Counted from the stretch's first letter, positions 50,534-59,854 are shown. The stretch: 64,000 nucleotides of DNA from Terrilactibacillus laevilacticus (GCF_006517395.1 NZ_VDCY01000011.1:25123-89122); one strand, 5' to 3'. The notes: generated by a model not told the origin, from the letters alone. Numbers and translations are program-made.

Positions 50534-51595
50534 ATGAGTAAGTATTGGAATGAACGAATACACAAGTTAGAACCCTATATTCCAGGTGAACAACCAAAAG
50601 ATAAACGGTATGTTAAATTAAATACGAATGAAAACCCTTATCCACCTTCACCAAAAGTTCTTCAAGCGATAAGAAATGCTGCGGATGATCAATTACGATT
50701 ATATCCAGATCCAAATACGGACGATCTTAGAGCAACACTTGCAGAAGTTACTGGTTTAACTAGCGAGCATATTTTTGTAGGTAATGGTTCAGACGAAGTT
50801 CTTGCCTTTAGTTTTATGTCGTTCTTCTCTCCCGATCGTCCCGTGATGTTTGCCGATATAACATATAGTTTTTATAAAGTGTATGCCAATTTGTGTTCTT
50901 TAGAAGCAAACATTATTCCACTTGATGATGAATTTAAGATACCAGTGGATGCTTTTTGTAAACCCAATGGTGGTATTGTTATTCCTAACCCAAATGCACC
51001 AACTGGCCGAGATATTTCCCTATCATCTATAAGAAAAGTTTTAGATGCCAATCTAGATAGTGTTGTGATTATTGATGAAGCCTATGTTAATTTTGGAGCA
51101 GAGTCTGTTGTTCCTTTGATTAAGGAATACCCTAATTTACTTGTCGTCCAAACTTTATCTAAATATAGTTCGCTCGCAGGTATACGTGTCGGTTTTGCTT
51201 TAGGTAATCCAGAACTAATTGATGGTTTAAACCGGTTAAAAAACTCAATTAATTCATACACAATCGATCGATTGGCTTTAGCAGGAGCTAAGGCTGCTAT
51301 TGAAGATGACGCCTATTATCAACAAGTCGCCGATAAGATTATTACAACAAGACAGAAGACAACAAAAATATTACACGAACTTGGGTTTAACATCGTTCCT
51401 TCACATGCTAATTTTATCTTTATCACACATCCATCATTTAACGCAGAGACTTTGTTTTATAATTTAAAGGAAAAAGGTATTTTAGTTCGTTATTTCAATC
51501 AGGCTCGAATTTCAAATTACTTGCGAGTAAGTATTGGAACTGATGAGGAAATGAATCAATTTGTTGAGGCAATAAAAGAAATCATAAAGGTTTAA
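50534..51595 (+). CDS. hisC: Histidinol-phosphate aminotransferase
   Basis: PLP enzyme converting imidazole-acetol phosphate to histidinol phosphate, and often active on aromatic amino acids. The 353 residues have the N-terminal LNTNENPYPPSP signature, PNPNAPTG and the PLP-binding Lys210 in QTLSKYSSLAGIRVGFA. It is not in a his operon; an unlinked copy may serve tyrosine or phenylalanine synthesis. AGAGGGGTG precedes the ATG. Confidence 0.93.
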   Translation: MSKYWNERIHKLEPYIPGEQPKDKRYVKLNTNENPYPPSPKVLQAIRNAADDQLRLYPDPNTDDLRATLAEVTGLTSEHIFVGNGSDEVLAFSFMSFFSPDRPVMFADITYSFYKVYANLCSLEANIIPLDDEFKIPVDAFCKPNGGIVIPNPNAPTGRDISLSSIRKVLDANLDSVVIIDEAYVNFGAESVVPLIKEYPNLLVVQTLSKYSSLAGIRVGFALGNPELIDGLNRLKNSINSYTIDRLALAGAKAAIEDDAYYQQVADKIITTRQKTTKILHELGFNIVPSHANFIFITHPSFNAETLFYNLKEKGILVRYFNQARISNYLRVSIGTDEEMNQFVEAIKEIIKV

Positions 51596-51737
51596 TAAAG
51601 GAGATAAGAAAAACATTTTTTAATTTCTACAAAATGTTTTTCTTACTTTTTCGACATAAATGAACAGATTTTATAAAAAATTGTCTAAAAAAACTTGCCA
51701 TGTTTATGATGGTATGTTATGATTAATCTCGTGTCAC

Positions 51738-51830
51738 GGAGGAATACCCAAGTTTGGCTGAAGGGATCGGTCTTGAAAACCGACAGGGGCTTAACCGCTC
51801 GCGGGGGTTCGAATCCCTCTTCCTCCTCCA
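51738..51830 (+). tRNA. tRNA-Ser (UGA)
   Basis: The 93-base cloverleaf has acceptor GGAGGAA with TTCCTCC, a serine-type long variable arm and the anticodon loop CTTGAAA, anticodon TGA. CCA is encoded. The discriminator base is T, whereas bacterial tRNA-Ser usually has G; the second tRNA-Ser in this window has G. Confidence 0.96.
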
Positions 51831-51847
51831 TAATTGTTTTTAAAAAC

Positions 51848-51873
51848 AAAACAACGGTTGTTTTATTTTTTTT
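51848..51873 (+). terminator. Terminator after tRNA-Ser (UGA)
   Basis: AAAACAA-CGG-TTGTTTT followed by ATTTTTTTT, 18 bp after the tRNA. Confidence 0.7.
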
Positions 51874-51932
51874 GCAAAAAAAATAAACGACATTTTTCGA
51901 TAAAATAAAATGTAATACGCTTACAAAATATA

Positions 51933-52070
51933 TTGACAGACAATTGTGATTGTGATTAAATTTAATTAAACCATTTTACTATTTCATATATGATCTGGAT
52001 GTAAGAATGAAGACCCTTCCTAGAAGTGTAGTAGTTTTTACCTCCTACACTTATGGGAAGGGTTCTTTTT
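51933..52070 (+). ncRNA. Candidate short RNA or attenuated leader upstream of the cold-shock gene
   Basis: TTGACA (51933-51938) and TTAAAT (51956-51961) with a 17-bp spacer form a promoter. About 45 bp on, a long hairpin (AGACCCTTCC...GGAAGGGTTCT, with inner AGTGTAG/CTACACT) spans 52011-52070 and ends in five T residues. The transcript would be about 100 nt. It may be an independent RNA, or the csp leader with an attenuator 74 bp before the ATG. Confidence 0.5.
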
Positions 52071-52143
52071 GGATTAGATATGCAACAGGAAAGTGGTTTA
52101 GTTCAAAGCGCGGGTAGCGCAAGGTTTTAGGGAGGCATTATTT

Positions 52144-52344
52144 ATGCAAAACGGTAAAGTAAAATGGTTTAATGCAGAAAAAGGATATGGCTTCATTGAA
52201 GTTGAAGGCGGAAACGATGTATTCGTTCACTATTCTGCTATCGAAGGCGAAGGATTCAAAACATTAGAAGAAGGTCAAGAAGTTAGCTTCGAAATCGTTG
52301 AAGGTAACCGCGGACCACAAGCTGCTAACGTTACAAAATTATAA
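52144..52344 (+). CDS. Cold-shock protein (CspB/CspD-like)
   Basis: A 66-residue OB-fold RNA chaperone that binds single-stranded nucleic acid. The RNP1 motif KGYGFIEV and RNP2 VFVHYSAI are intact and the protein is acidic, like Bacillus Csp proteins. A TTAGGGAGGC site precedes the ATG. A structured leader with a terminator-like hairpin lies upstream, and a strong terminator follows at 52363-52396. Which csp paralogue it is cannot be told. Confidence 0.95.
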   Translation: MQNGKVKWFNAEKGYGFIEVEGGNDVFVHYSAIEGEGFKTLEEGQEVSFEIVEGNRGPQAANVTKL

Positions 52345-52362
52345 TCCCAACCAAAAATAGCC

Positions 52363-52396
52363 AAAAGCAGTCCAACGATTGGACTGCTTTATTTTA
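52363..52396 (+). terminator. Terminator after the cold-shock gene
   Basis: AAAGCAGTCCAA-CGA-TTGGACTGCTTT, a 12-bp perfect stem, followed by ATTTTA. Confidence 0.9.
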
Positions 52397-52515
52397 TGAC
52401 GAAGAATTAACATAATTTCAATTTCCCTACACACCTTATTCTAAACTCTTAAATGTTTTATTCTTTTCAAAAGTATATTTTTTTTGTATAATAATAAATG
52501 TCACTTTAATGACAT

Positions 52516-52588
52516 GGCTCCGTAGCTCAGTGGATAGAGCGTCGGTTTCCTAAACCGTGCGTCGCAGGTTCGATTCCTGCCGGGGCCA
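52516..52588 (+). tRNA. tRNA-Arg (CCU)
   Basis: Cloverleaf with acceptor GGCTCCG and CGGGGCC (one G-U pair), D stem GCTC/GAGC, anticodon loop TTCCTAA with anticodon CCT, and T arm GCAGG-TTCGATT-CCTGC. The discriminator is A; CCA is not encoded. Confidence 0.96.
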
Positions 52589-52706
52589 TTTTATTATCAG
52601 AGTTCAGCATTGCTGGACTCTTTTCTATTGGTGATTATTTACATGAAATAGAGCCACTTCATTTGTACATACTAAGATTACCCTTAAAGAAAGGTGGTAT
52701 CTTGAT

Positions 52707-52859
52707 TTGGTTGATCAAGTCGGAACAACATACAGTGTTAAAGAAGAAAATGAAATTATGGCACAGGAAAAACATAATTCGCGAAGAAGGAATGGATCGA
52801 TAAAGGACCATCCTCTGGAACGTATGGTTTCAGCTAATCAACAAGACAATGATCGATAA
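52707..52859 (+). CDS. Small charged hypothetical protein, 50 aa
   Basis: A short frame starting at TTG with AAAGGTGG 9 nt upstream. The product starts MVDQVGTTYSVKEENEI and ends VSANQQDNDR, rich in charged and polar residues with no membrane segment. It ends 26 bp before the next small gene, so the pair could be one operon. No family is recognised. Support is the ribosome-binding site and position only. Confidence 0.5.
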   Translation: MVDQVGTTYSVKEENEIMAQEKHNSRRRNGSIKDHPLERMVSANQQDNDR

Positions 52860-52885
52860 CACTAAACCAAAGGGGTGACTTCTTT

Positions 52886-53032
52886 ATGGGTTCTAAAAAC
52901 AATTCCATTAAAGAAAAGTATTTCGATTCGCCAAGAGCCAATGTGAAACACGGTTCACGTCAGGTTAATGGTGAAACTCAACAAACATTGACCAATGAAA
53001 TTAGACACATTTTCAAACGTGCGAATATGTAA
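52886..53032 (+). CDS. Small hypothetical protein, 48 aa (YpzG-like?)
   Basis: AAGGGGTGA precedes the ATG. The product is polar and basic, with SPRANVKHGSRQVNGETQQT in the centre. This resembles the R-A-N-x-K-H...QVNGETQQT pattern remembered from the small YpzG-type Bacillus proteins, whose function is unknown. It has its own terminator. The family link is from memory and unverified; that it is a real gene is likely. Confidence 0.65.
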   Translation: MGSKNNSIKEKYFDSPRANVKHGSRQVNGETQQTLTNEIRHIFKRANM

Positions 53033-53038
53033 CGAAAA

Positions 53039-53068
53039 GGCGGTTTCCAATTTGGAAGCCGCTTTTTT
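53039..53068 (+). terminator. Terminator after the 48-aa gene
   Basis: GCGGTTTCCA pairs with TGGAAGCCGC (one G-U pair) and is followed by TTTTTT. Confidence 0.88.
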
Positions 53069-53130
53069 GACTATAGCATAAAAAAACATTATGATGTGTT
53101 ATATCATTCCAAGAATATAAAGGCTTTATA

Positions 53131-53411
53131 GTGCGTGTTCAAAAAGGTGACAAACGAAAAGGGTTACTGGCTAAGTACGCTGGCATCCTACAAGAAAAGC
53201 CAGTACTAGCCCGTCCTGGGCGTCGGAAGGCTAAGAGCGGAGCAGTTCCCGAGGACCGGCATTCCTCGCGTTGTGGTAGCTTCGGCCGCCCGCCACAGGA
53301 CGTGAGCGATTTAGCCAGCGATCCTCTTGTAACCACTACATGAGGACCGGAAAAACAAGCGGGCGTCGAGAATTCGTAGCTTATCATTTGGTGACTTTTT
53401 GAACAACCTCT
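53131..53411 (+). mobile_element. Family A MITE-like repeat, copy A5 (longest)
   Basis: A 281-bp forward copy from GTGCGTGTTCAAAAAGGTGAC to GTGACTTTTTGAACAACCTCT. It contains CTGGC-ATCCT with GCCAG, then GCCC-GTCCT-GGGC, and further on GCCACAGGACGTGAGC. TTATA words flank both ends, a possible 5-bp target duplication. Open frames on both strands within it follow the repeat and are not genes. Confidence 0.88.
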
Positions 53412-53510
53412 TATAAACATTTAATTGAATTTTTTAAAATAATTAAATCAGGTAGGTTAAAAAATTAAAAAATGGACGTATACTGATTATTAAAGAAAAG
53501 AGAGACAAAT

Positions 53511-53648
53511 TTTATCCCGCCTTAACGGCTAGAAAAGCCCCCCACCTCAAAGTTCTAAGCATTCAAAGAAGATTGGTGGGGATCAACTGTCCGTAAAGGT
53601 CCGATTAGTTCAGGTTTACCATCAGTGGGGATGAAAAGTTTCACTTTT
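53511..53648 (-). repeat. Family B repeat, copy B5 (inverted, compact)
   Basis: A 138-bp compact copy in reverse orientation, from TTTATCCCGCCTTAACGG to GTTTCACTTTT. It lies 100 bp after copy A5 and upstream of the YetJ-like gene. The apical module is absent. It is the only B copy oriented against the neighbouring gene. Confidence 0.82.
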
Positions 53649-53714
53649 TTTGAAACCCATTTTACCTCTTTATCGTATTAACTTTAAAGAAACTATTTGA
53701 AAGGATGACTTGTT

Positions 53715-54359
53715 TTGACGACATTAACCAGTCATGTTAAAAATCAACCGTATTCTAAACTATTTGCTGCTTTTTTCTCAGGATTATTGGTTGCAACTGC
53801 TGGATTATATACAGGGCAATACGTACCGCCAGCACTCTTTCTTCCACTCGTTGTAGTTGAAATTATTATGCTTATAGCGATGGTATTTGCGAGAAAACGA
53901 AAAGCGATTGGCTATCTCTTTATGTATGCTTTTATGGCGATTTCAGGATTAACTCTGTACCCCGCTATTAGCACGTATATCAGTATTTTAGGAGCAACCG
54001 TTGTCTTACAAGCTTTTGCTGTAACAACAGCTGCTTTTGGTGGAATTGCTGTTTTTGCCATGGTGAGTAAAAGAGATTTCACATTCCTAGGTAATTTCTT
54101 GTTTATTTCTGTGATTGCGTTAATTGCCTTGGGGATTATGAATATCTTTTTACCTTTTTCAAGTACTACATCACTCGTGATATCAGGATTCGGTATCTTA
54201 GTTTTTGTTGGCTACACGTTATATGATTTTAGTCGATTAACGGTGTATGGTTTCTCTGACCAGGATATTCCGGGAATTGTGGTCTCTGTTTATCTCGACT
54301 TTGTAAACCTCTTCTTGTACATCCTACAGTTTATGGGAATACTCTCCCGCAATGATTAA
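53715..54359 (+). CDS. Bax inhibitor-1/YetJ-family membrane protein
   Basis: A 214-residue protein with seven membrane helices. Known: YetJ of B. subtilis is a pH-sensitive calcium-leak channel with a paired-Asp sensor. Here the matching acidic positions appear in YTLYDFSRL and SVYLDFVNLF in the last two helices. The TTG at 53715 starts MTTLTSHVKNQPYSK. It is followed by a long terminator. The family is clear; transport function is inferred. Confidence 0.9.
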   Translation: MTTLTSHVKNQPYSKLFAAFFSGLLVATAGLYTGQYVPPALFLPLVVVEIIMLIAMVFARKRKAIGYLFMYAFMAISGLTLYPAISTYISILGATVVLQAFAVTTAAFGGIAVFAMVSKRDFTFLGNFLFISVIALIALGIMNIFLPFSSTTSLVISGFGILVFVGYTLYDFSRLTVYGFSDQDIPGIVVSVYLDFVNLFLYILQFMGILSRND

Positions 54360-54368
54360 CATCCATAA

Positions 54369-54421
54369 AGAAGTCAGAAAAAAAGTCGCTCATTTTTAGA
54401 GCGACTTTTTTTCTGACTTCT
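54369..54421 (+). terminator. Long perfect hairpin terminator after the YetJ-like gene
   Basis: AGAAGTCAGAAAAAAAGTCGCTC pairs with its complement around a short loop (ATTTTT region). The stem is over 20 bp and near perfect; its symmetry suggests it works on either strand. Confidence 0.82.
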
Positions 54422-54574
54422 GTTATCTATTTTCTTTATTAGAGATATGTTCAGAATGAAACGATTTTTTACGAAAATTCACAATTACTGTCGAAATGTT
54501 ATTTTTTTTCTTTTATTCATCGGATATACTAACTAAGGACATAATAAATATATATTTTTTTTGGAGGTATTATC

Positions 54575-55864
54575 TTGGGACAACGCATCATTCAAGTAGA
54601 CGAACGACCATCATTATTGAAGAGTCTTCCTCTCAGTCTTCAACATTTATTTGCGATGTTTGGTTCAACTGTATTAGTACCGATTCTCTTTCATGTTGAT
54701 CCTGCTACGATTTTATTAATGAATGGGATTGGAACACTTATTTATTTATTCATTAGTAAGGGCCGCATTCCAGCTTATCTTGGTTCTAGTTTTGCTTTTA
54801 TTTCACCTGTTACTGTTGTTTTAACTCAATACAGTTATCATGATGCTCTTGGTGGCTTTATTGTAGTAGGTCTGATATTTATTATCGTGTCCTTAATTAT
54901 TAAAGCAGTTGGAACTAGATGGATTGATGTCGTATTTCCGCCAGCGGCCATGGGATCCATTGTGGCCGTCATTGGGCTTGAACTTGTTCCTGTTGCAGCA
55001 GGCATGGCTGGTTTTATTAATAATACGGGGGCAAAGAATTGGGCTATTGATCCAAAGACGGTCACTGTTTCAATTTTAACAATGTTAATCACCATCCTTG
55101 GCTGGGTTCTATTTCGGGGTTTTCTTAAAATAATCCCTATTTTAATCGGGATTATTGCTGGCTATATAATTGCAGCAAGCCTGCATATGGTTAATTTCTC
55201 AGTAGTTGAAAAGGCACCGTGGTTCTCCGTTCCACATTTCTATGCACCATCGTTTCATCTATCAAGTATTATTATCATCGTTCCAGCAGCCTTGGTAGTT
55301 ATTGCAGAGCATATTGGACACCTTGTCGTAACTGGTAAGATCGTAGGAAAAGATTTAGTCAAGGATCCAGGTCTTGATCGATCCATGCTAGGAAATGGCG
55401 TTTCGACTGTCATTTCTGGTTTCTTCGGATCTACACCTAATACGACCTATGGAGAAAACATTGGCGTTTTGGCCATTACGAAAGTATTCTCTACATGGGT
55501 CATAGGTGGTGCAGCGATCTTAGCCGTGCTCCTTTCATTCGTGGGAAAACTTTCAGCCTTGATTTCACTCATTCCAACACCCGTTATGGGAGGGATTTCG
55601 ATTCTTCTCTTTGGTGTTATTGCGGTTTCTGGTCTACGTATTCTTGTTGAAGCTAACGTTGATTTTGCGAAATCACAAAATATTATCCTAGCTTCAGTTG
55701 TATTAGGAATTGGGATTAGTGGTGCAGCATTGAATTTTCATATTGGACAAGCCTTGATTTCACTAAAAGGGATGGGACTTGCAACAGTTGTTGCTATTAT
55801 CCTCAGCTTGTTCTTTAAATTAATTAATGTACTTAGAATCTCAAATGATTTGGATGAGGAATAA
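54575..55864 (+). CDS. pyrP: Uracil permease (NCS2 family)
   Basis: Proton-coupled uracil importer of 429 residues with about 14 membrane spans. The two substrate-site motifs are present: AEHIGHLVVTGKIVGKDL (about 249-266) and STPNTTYGENIGVLAITKV, as in UraA/PyrP. The TTG start has TTGGAGGT upstream. It is not in a pyr operon and no PyrR-type attenuator is visible in the leader. It ends at a strong hairpin. A xanthine permease is less likely from the motifs. Confidence 0.9.
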   Translation: MGQRIIQVDERPSLLKSLPLSLQHLFAMFGSTVLVPILFHVDPATILLMNGIGTLIYLFISKGRIPAYLGSSFAFISPVTVVLTQYSYHDALGGFIVVGLIFIIVSLIIKAVGTRWIDVVFPPAAMGSIVAVIGLELVPVAAGMAGFINNTGAKNWAIDPKTVTVSILTMLITILGWVLFRGFLKIIPILIGIIAGYIIAASLHMVNFSVVEKAPWFSVPHFYAPSFHLSSIIIIVPAALVVIAEHIGHLVVTGKIVGKDLVKDPGLDRSMLGNGVSTVISGFFGSTPNTTYGENIGVLAITKVFSTWVIGGAAILAVLLSFVGKLSALISLIPTPVMGGISILLFGVIAVSGLRILVEANVDFAKSQNIILASVVLGIGISGAALNFHIGQALISLKGMGLATVVAIILSLFFKLINVLRISNDLDEE

Positions 55865-55878
55865 GTTAACGTGAAACG

Positions 55879-55902
55879 AGGCGTCACCCCTGGGTGGCGC
55901 CT
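55879..55902 (+). terminator. Terminator after the uracil permease gene
   Basis: AGGCGTCACCC-CTG-GGTGGCGCCT, followed by TATTTA. The stem is GC-rich; the T run is short. Confidence 0.75.
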
Positions 55903-56057
55903 TATTTACTCTTTAAGAAGGCATAATAACTTAGGTTGTAGGATCGCAATCGGTAGTCTTTCTGCAATTTGAATATTGAGCAGGCTATATTTAATTGTCA
56001 AACTTTTTTGAGACATTATGGGTTATAATAAACCTATAAGTGTAAAAAAGAAGGGAC

Positions 56058-56705
56058 ATGATCTTCTTGACCAATACGCGTGTATTTACAAAAGGTGAAG
56101 AAATAGCTAATGCAACGATTCATGGAATTGGAATGCTTTTGAGTATCGCTGCGTTAATCATTTTAATTGTATTGTCGTCAATACAAGGTTCCGCTTGGTA
56201 TATTGTCAGCTTCACATTATTTGGTGTTACAATGTTACTTCTTTATACCTCATCAACATTTGTCCATGCCATTCCTCGTGGAAAAGCAAAGCATGTTTTT
56301 GAAATTCTCGATCACTCATCAATCTATTTCTTTATTGCTGGGACGTATACCCCTTTTTTATTTATTGGACTAAATGGATGGCTAGGTTGGACATTATTCG
56401 GTATTGTAAGTTTTCTCGCCGTTGGAGGAACCATCTTCAAATGTTTTTTTGTTAAAAAATATGTCTTTTTATCAACCTTACTCTATATCGTCATGGGATG
56501 GTTGATCGTTCTAGCTTGGCAACCCTTAACGGCACACGTTCCTGAAATAAGTGCTCAGTTATTATTTGTCGGTGGACTACTTTATACGGTTGGTTCCATA
56601 TTTTTTGTTTGGAGAGGCTTTAAATATCACCATGCAATGTGGCATTTCTTTGTTTTAGTTGGTTCAATCGCCCATTTCTTCTCCGTTTTATTCTTGTTAC
56701 CGTGA
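56058..56705 (+). CDS. Hemolysin III-family (TrhA/PAQR-type) membrane protein
   Basis: A 215-residue protein with seven membrane helices. It shows the PAQR-like signature: the EIANATIHGIG N-terminal motif, FVHAIP with FEILDHSSIYFFIAGTYTPF carrying Asp and His, and a C-terminal YHHAMWHFFVLVGSIAHFF His cluster, a probable metal site. Known: TrhA homologues regulate membrane fluidity. An AAGAAGGGAC site precedes the ATG. It is a single gene followed by repeat A6. Confidence 0.9.
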   Translation: MIFLTNTRVFTKGEEIANATIHGIGMLLSIAALIILIVLSSIQGSAWYIVSFTLFGVTMLLLYTSSTFVHAIPRGKAKHVFEILDHSSIYFFIAGTYTPFLFIGLNGWLGWTLFGIVSFLAVGGTIFKCFFVKKYVFLSTLLYIVMGWLIVLAWQPLTAHVPEISAQLLFVGGLLYTVGSIFFVWRGFKYHHAMWHFFVLVGSIAHFFSVLFLLP

Positions 56706-56734
56706 TTAAGCTTTTTTTAGCACATCTTTCTTCT

Positions 56735-56890
56735 AGAGGTTGTTCAAAAAGTCAACAAATGATAAGATGCGAATCTCGGCGCCCACTTGTTTTTACGGTC
56801 CTCATGTAGTAAAAACCTACATTCCGGTCCTCAAAACAGCGCCGCCTTGATCTTCTTGCTTCTAATTAGTCACCTTTTTGAACACGCACT
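56735..56890 (-). mobile_element. Family A MITE-like repeat, copy A6 (short)
   Basis: A 156-bp internally deleted copy in reverse orientation, from AGAGGTTGTTCAAAAAGTC to CCTTTTTGAACACGCACT. Both ends are kept but the central AGGAY hairpins are gone. TTCTAG occurs just outside or at both borders, a possible target duplication. Confidence 0.83.
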
Positions 56891-57080
56891 TCTAGGGAGA
56901 GATGTGTTTTTTAGTTACAGATAAAAATCCCCAATAAACGGACCATTGGTTTATATACTCCTCCTTCCCAGTCTAAATGCCAATAAATTCTTTTAACGAT
57001 AAAACATACCTATTTACTTTATCTCACTAATGCGATATAGTTTCACATGCAGCTAAGTTTTACAGAAGGTGATGAAGAAA

Positions 57081-58472
57081 ATGAATAAAAAGCAATTAAA
57101 TGTTTGGGTACTAACCTCATTAGTTGTTGGGAATATGGTAGGTTCGGCTATTTTTATGACGCCAAGTACATTAGCGTTAGAAGCCAGTCCAGCGGGTTCC
57201 CTACTTGCGTGGATTTTAACTGGTCTCGGCGTGTTATTTATTGCCCTTGTCTATGGTATTCTTTCTATAAAAAGACCTGAGATTTCTGGCGGGCCACAAA
57301 TATATGCTAAATCCTTATTTGAGGAAGGGACGGAACGCTCTCGTTTAATGGGGTATTTTGTAACATGGGGTTACTATGTAGCTAATTTCATTGGAAATGT
57401 AGCCGTCATAACCACATTTACAGGTTATTTATCCACCTTTTTTCCGGTGATGAATAGTACGTTATTACTTTATAAATACGGTGATATCACCGTGACATTG
57501 GGTTATTTGTTAAACTTCCTTGTTAGTTCAGCTTTGTTATGGTTTGTTTTTGCTTTCATATTAAAAGGGATTCAAGGAGCGGGAAAACTAAACCTTATGG
57601 CCACAGTGGCTAAAGTGATTGGATTTCTTCTTTTTATTTTAGTAACACTATTTGTGATTCAGACACAGTATTTCACCCCTTTTACTGAATTACAGACGGC
57701 AAAAGGTGAATCCGTTGGTTTGTTTGGTCAAGTGAATAGTGCCGCTGTGACAACGATGTGGGCCTTTATTGGTGTAGAATCTGCTGTTGTATTTTCTGCT
57801 CGTGCCAAAAGTGGACGAGATATTAAACGTGCAACGATCATGGGATTACTTATCGCCTTATTTATCTATATTGCCATCACTGTTCTTGTTATGGGGACTC
57901 TCCCACGTCATGAATTAGTCCATTCATCGAAACCACTCGTTGATGCGCTAAGTCAAGTAACAGGTCATGCGGGAGGATATATTTTAGGATTACTTGCTCT
58001 CATAAGTTTATTTGGGTCATCCATAGGTTGGATATTACTTAGTGCAGAGGTTCCTTACCAATCGGCTAAACAGGGCTTTTTCTTAAAAAGTTTTGCTAAG
58101 GAAAATAAAAATGGGACGCCTGTTGTAGCTTTGGTTGTAACATGTTTGATTGGACAACTGTTCCTTTTATCAATTATGTCAAATTCTATTTCTGAAGTCT
58201 TTACCTTTATGACTACTTTGGCGACATTATCTTATTTAATACCCTATATTTTCGCATCCTTATATTTATTGAAAATAGTCCTAAGCGGAAAGGATTACCT
58301 TCATAAACAAAAAGAGCGATTTAGTGATGGGATCATTGCATTTATTGCCACTCTATTTTCCCTTTGGATCATTAAAGCCGGTAGTGAGGACCTCAGAACA
58401 TTTTTATATGGTCTTGGCATGATTATTTGTGGTCTTGTCCTCTACCCATTTATTAAACGCTCATTGAAATGA
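57081..58472 (+). CDS. Basic amino acid/polyamine antiporter (APC family)
   Basis: A 463-residue transporter with about 12-13 membrane helices, resembling ArcD/YvsH-type arginine, lysine or ornithine exchangers. The unwound helix 1 motif SLVVGNMVGSAIFMTP and the helix 6 ATTMWAFIGVESAVVFSARA are characteristic. The ATG at 57081 is chosen because AAGGTGAT lies 7 nt upstream; a GTG at 57069 overlaps it. No arginine-deiminase or decarboxylase gene is nearby, so the substrate is a guess. Confidence 0.88.
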   Translation: MNKKQLNVWVLTSLVVGNMVGSAIFMTPSTLALEASPAGSLLAWILTGLGVLFIALVYGILSIKRPEISGGPQIYAKSLFEEGTERSRLMGYFVTWGYYVANFIGNVAVITTFTGYLSTFFPVMNSTLLLYKYGDITVTLGYLLNFLVSSALLWFVFAFILKGIQGAGKLNLMATVAKVIGFLLFILVTLFVIQTQYFTPFTELQTAKGESVGLFGQVNSAAVTTMWAFIGVESAVVFSARAKSGRDIKRATIMGLLIALFIYIAITVLVMGTLPRHELVHSSKPLVDALSQVTGHAGGYILGLLALISLFGSSIGWILLSAEVPYQSAKQGFFLKSFAKENKNGTPVVALVVTCLIGQLFLLSIMSNSISEVFTFMTTLATLSYLIPYIFASLYLLKIVLSGKDYLHKQKERFSDGIIAFIATLFSLWIIKAGSEDLRTFLYGLGMIICGLVLYPFIKRSLK

Positions 58473-58572
58473 TGGGAAAGGTAAATATCACGATTAGAAG
58501 ACCCCGTTGCAATATGGTAAGCTTTAATAAGAAAGTGTCCTTTGCAAGTTGAAACTTCGGTCAATTAAGTGA

Positions 58573-58608
58573 AGGCTCCCCTCCAATGCTGGGAGTCTGC
58601 TTCTTTTA
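58573..58608 (+). terminator. Possible terminator after the antiporter gene
   Basis: GGCTCCC with GGGAGTC around a 10-base loop, followed by TGCTTCTTTT. The stem is short and the T run broken. Confidence 0.4.
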
Positions 58609-58624
58609 TAGTTAAAGGCATTAG

Positions 58625-59128
<504 letters not shown>

Positions 59129-59190
59129 TTTATGCTACCCTCCTAATTGCGAATTTAAAAAGATTGTGCTATATTATAAACTGTCGATCT

Positions 59191-59283
59191 GGAGGCGTAC
59201 CCAAGCTGGCTGAAGGGGACTGACTCGAAATCAGTTAGGGCGCTCTGAGCGTCGCGGGGGTTCGAATCCTCTCGCCTCCGCCA
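59191..59283 (+). tRNA. tRNA-Ser (CGA)
   Basis: Cloverleaf of 93 bases: acceptor GGAGGCG with CGCCTCC, a long variable arm, and the anticodon loop CTCGAAA, anticodon CGA. The discriminator is G and CCA is encoded. Confidence 0.96.
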
Positions 59284-59380
59284 TAAGAATTTTACAGTAA
59301 TTCCCATTGCGTTTTATTGGTCGACTTGTTATACTAGCCATACGCTGAAATATTTCAGCCTTAAACATGTTAATAACTTT

Positions 59381-59647
59381 GCCGTGCTAGACGGGGAGGT
59401 AGCGGTGCCCTGTACTCGCAATCCGCTGTAGCGAGGTTGAACTCCCTTTCGAGGTCTTCGTATGGTGATGCAGCCTTAAGTAAGTGGTGTTGACATTTGG
59501 GTCCTGCGCAACGGAAACTTATGAACCCTGTCAGGTCCGGAAGGAAGCAGCAGTAAGTAAGACCTTTCGTGTGCCGCGGGGCTGCCTGAATCGAGCTAAC
59601 TGCTTAAGAAGCGGTCATTTTACTTAGATCGACAAAGGGTGCACGGC
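59381..59647 (+). ncRNA. ffs: Signal recognition particle RNA (scRNA, long Bacillus type)
   Basis: About 267 bases closed by GCCGTGC and GCACGGC. The domain IV Ffh-binding segment is intact: GGTCCGGAAGGAAGCAGC. The Alu-domain elements GGGTCCTGCGCAACGG and TGTGCCGCGGGGCTGCCTG follow the B. subtilis pattern, including helices absent from the short Gram-negative form. It sits between tRNA-Ser and dnaX as in B. subtilis. Ends are set by the closing stem and may differ by a few bases. Confidence 0.96.
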
Positions 59648-59671
59648 GTTAATACATATTAAGTAAGAACA

Positions 59672-59700
59672 AAGATAACCTAATTTGGTTGTCTTTTTTT
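59672..59700 (+). terminator. Terminator after SRP RNA
   Basis: AGATAACC with GGTTGTCT (one G-U pair), followed by TTTTTT. Confidence 0.85.
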
Positions 59701-59854
59701 ATTATATAAACCTCGATTCATTTTCAATTTGTATTAATATGTAAGTCACTTATGTAGTAGGCCGTGATTAATTTAATCTCTTCTTTACTTTGAAATCCAA
59801 AGTTAACACGTTATAATAAGATATTATGAGAAGGGCGAGAAAGGGGGATTGGAA

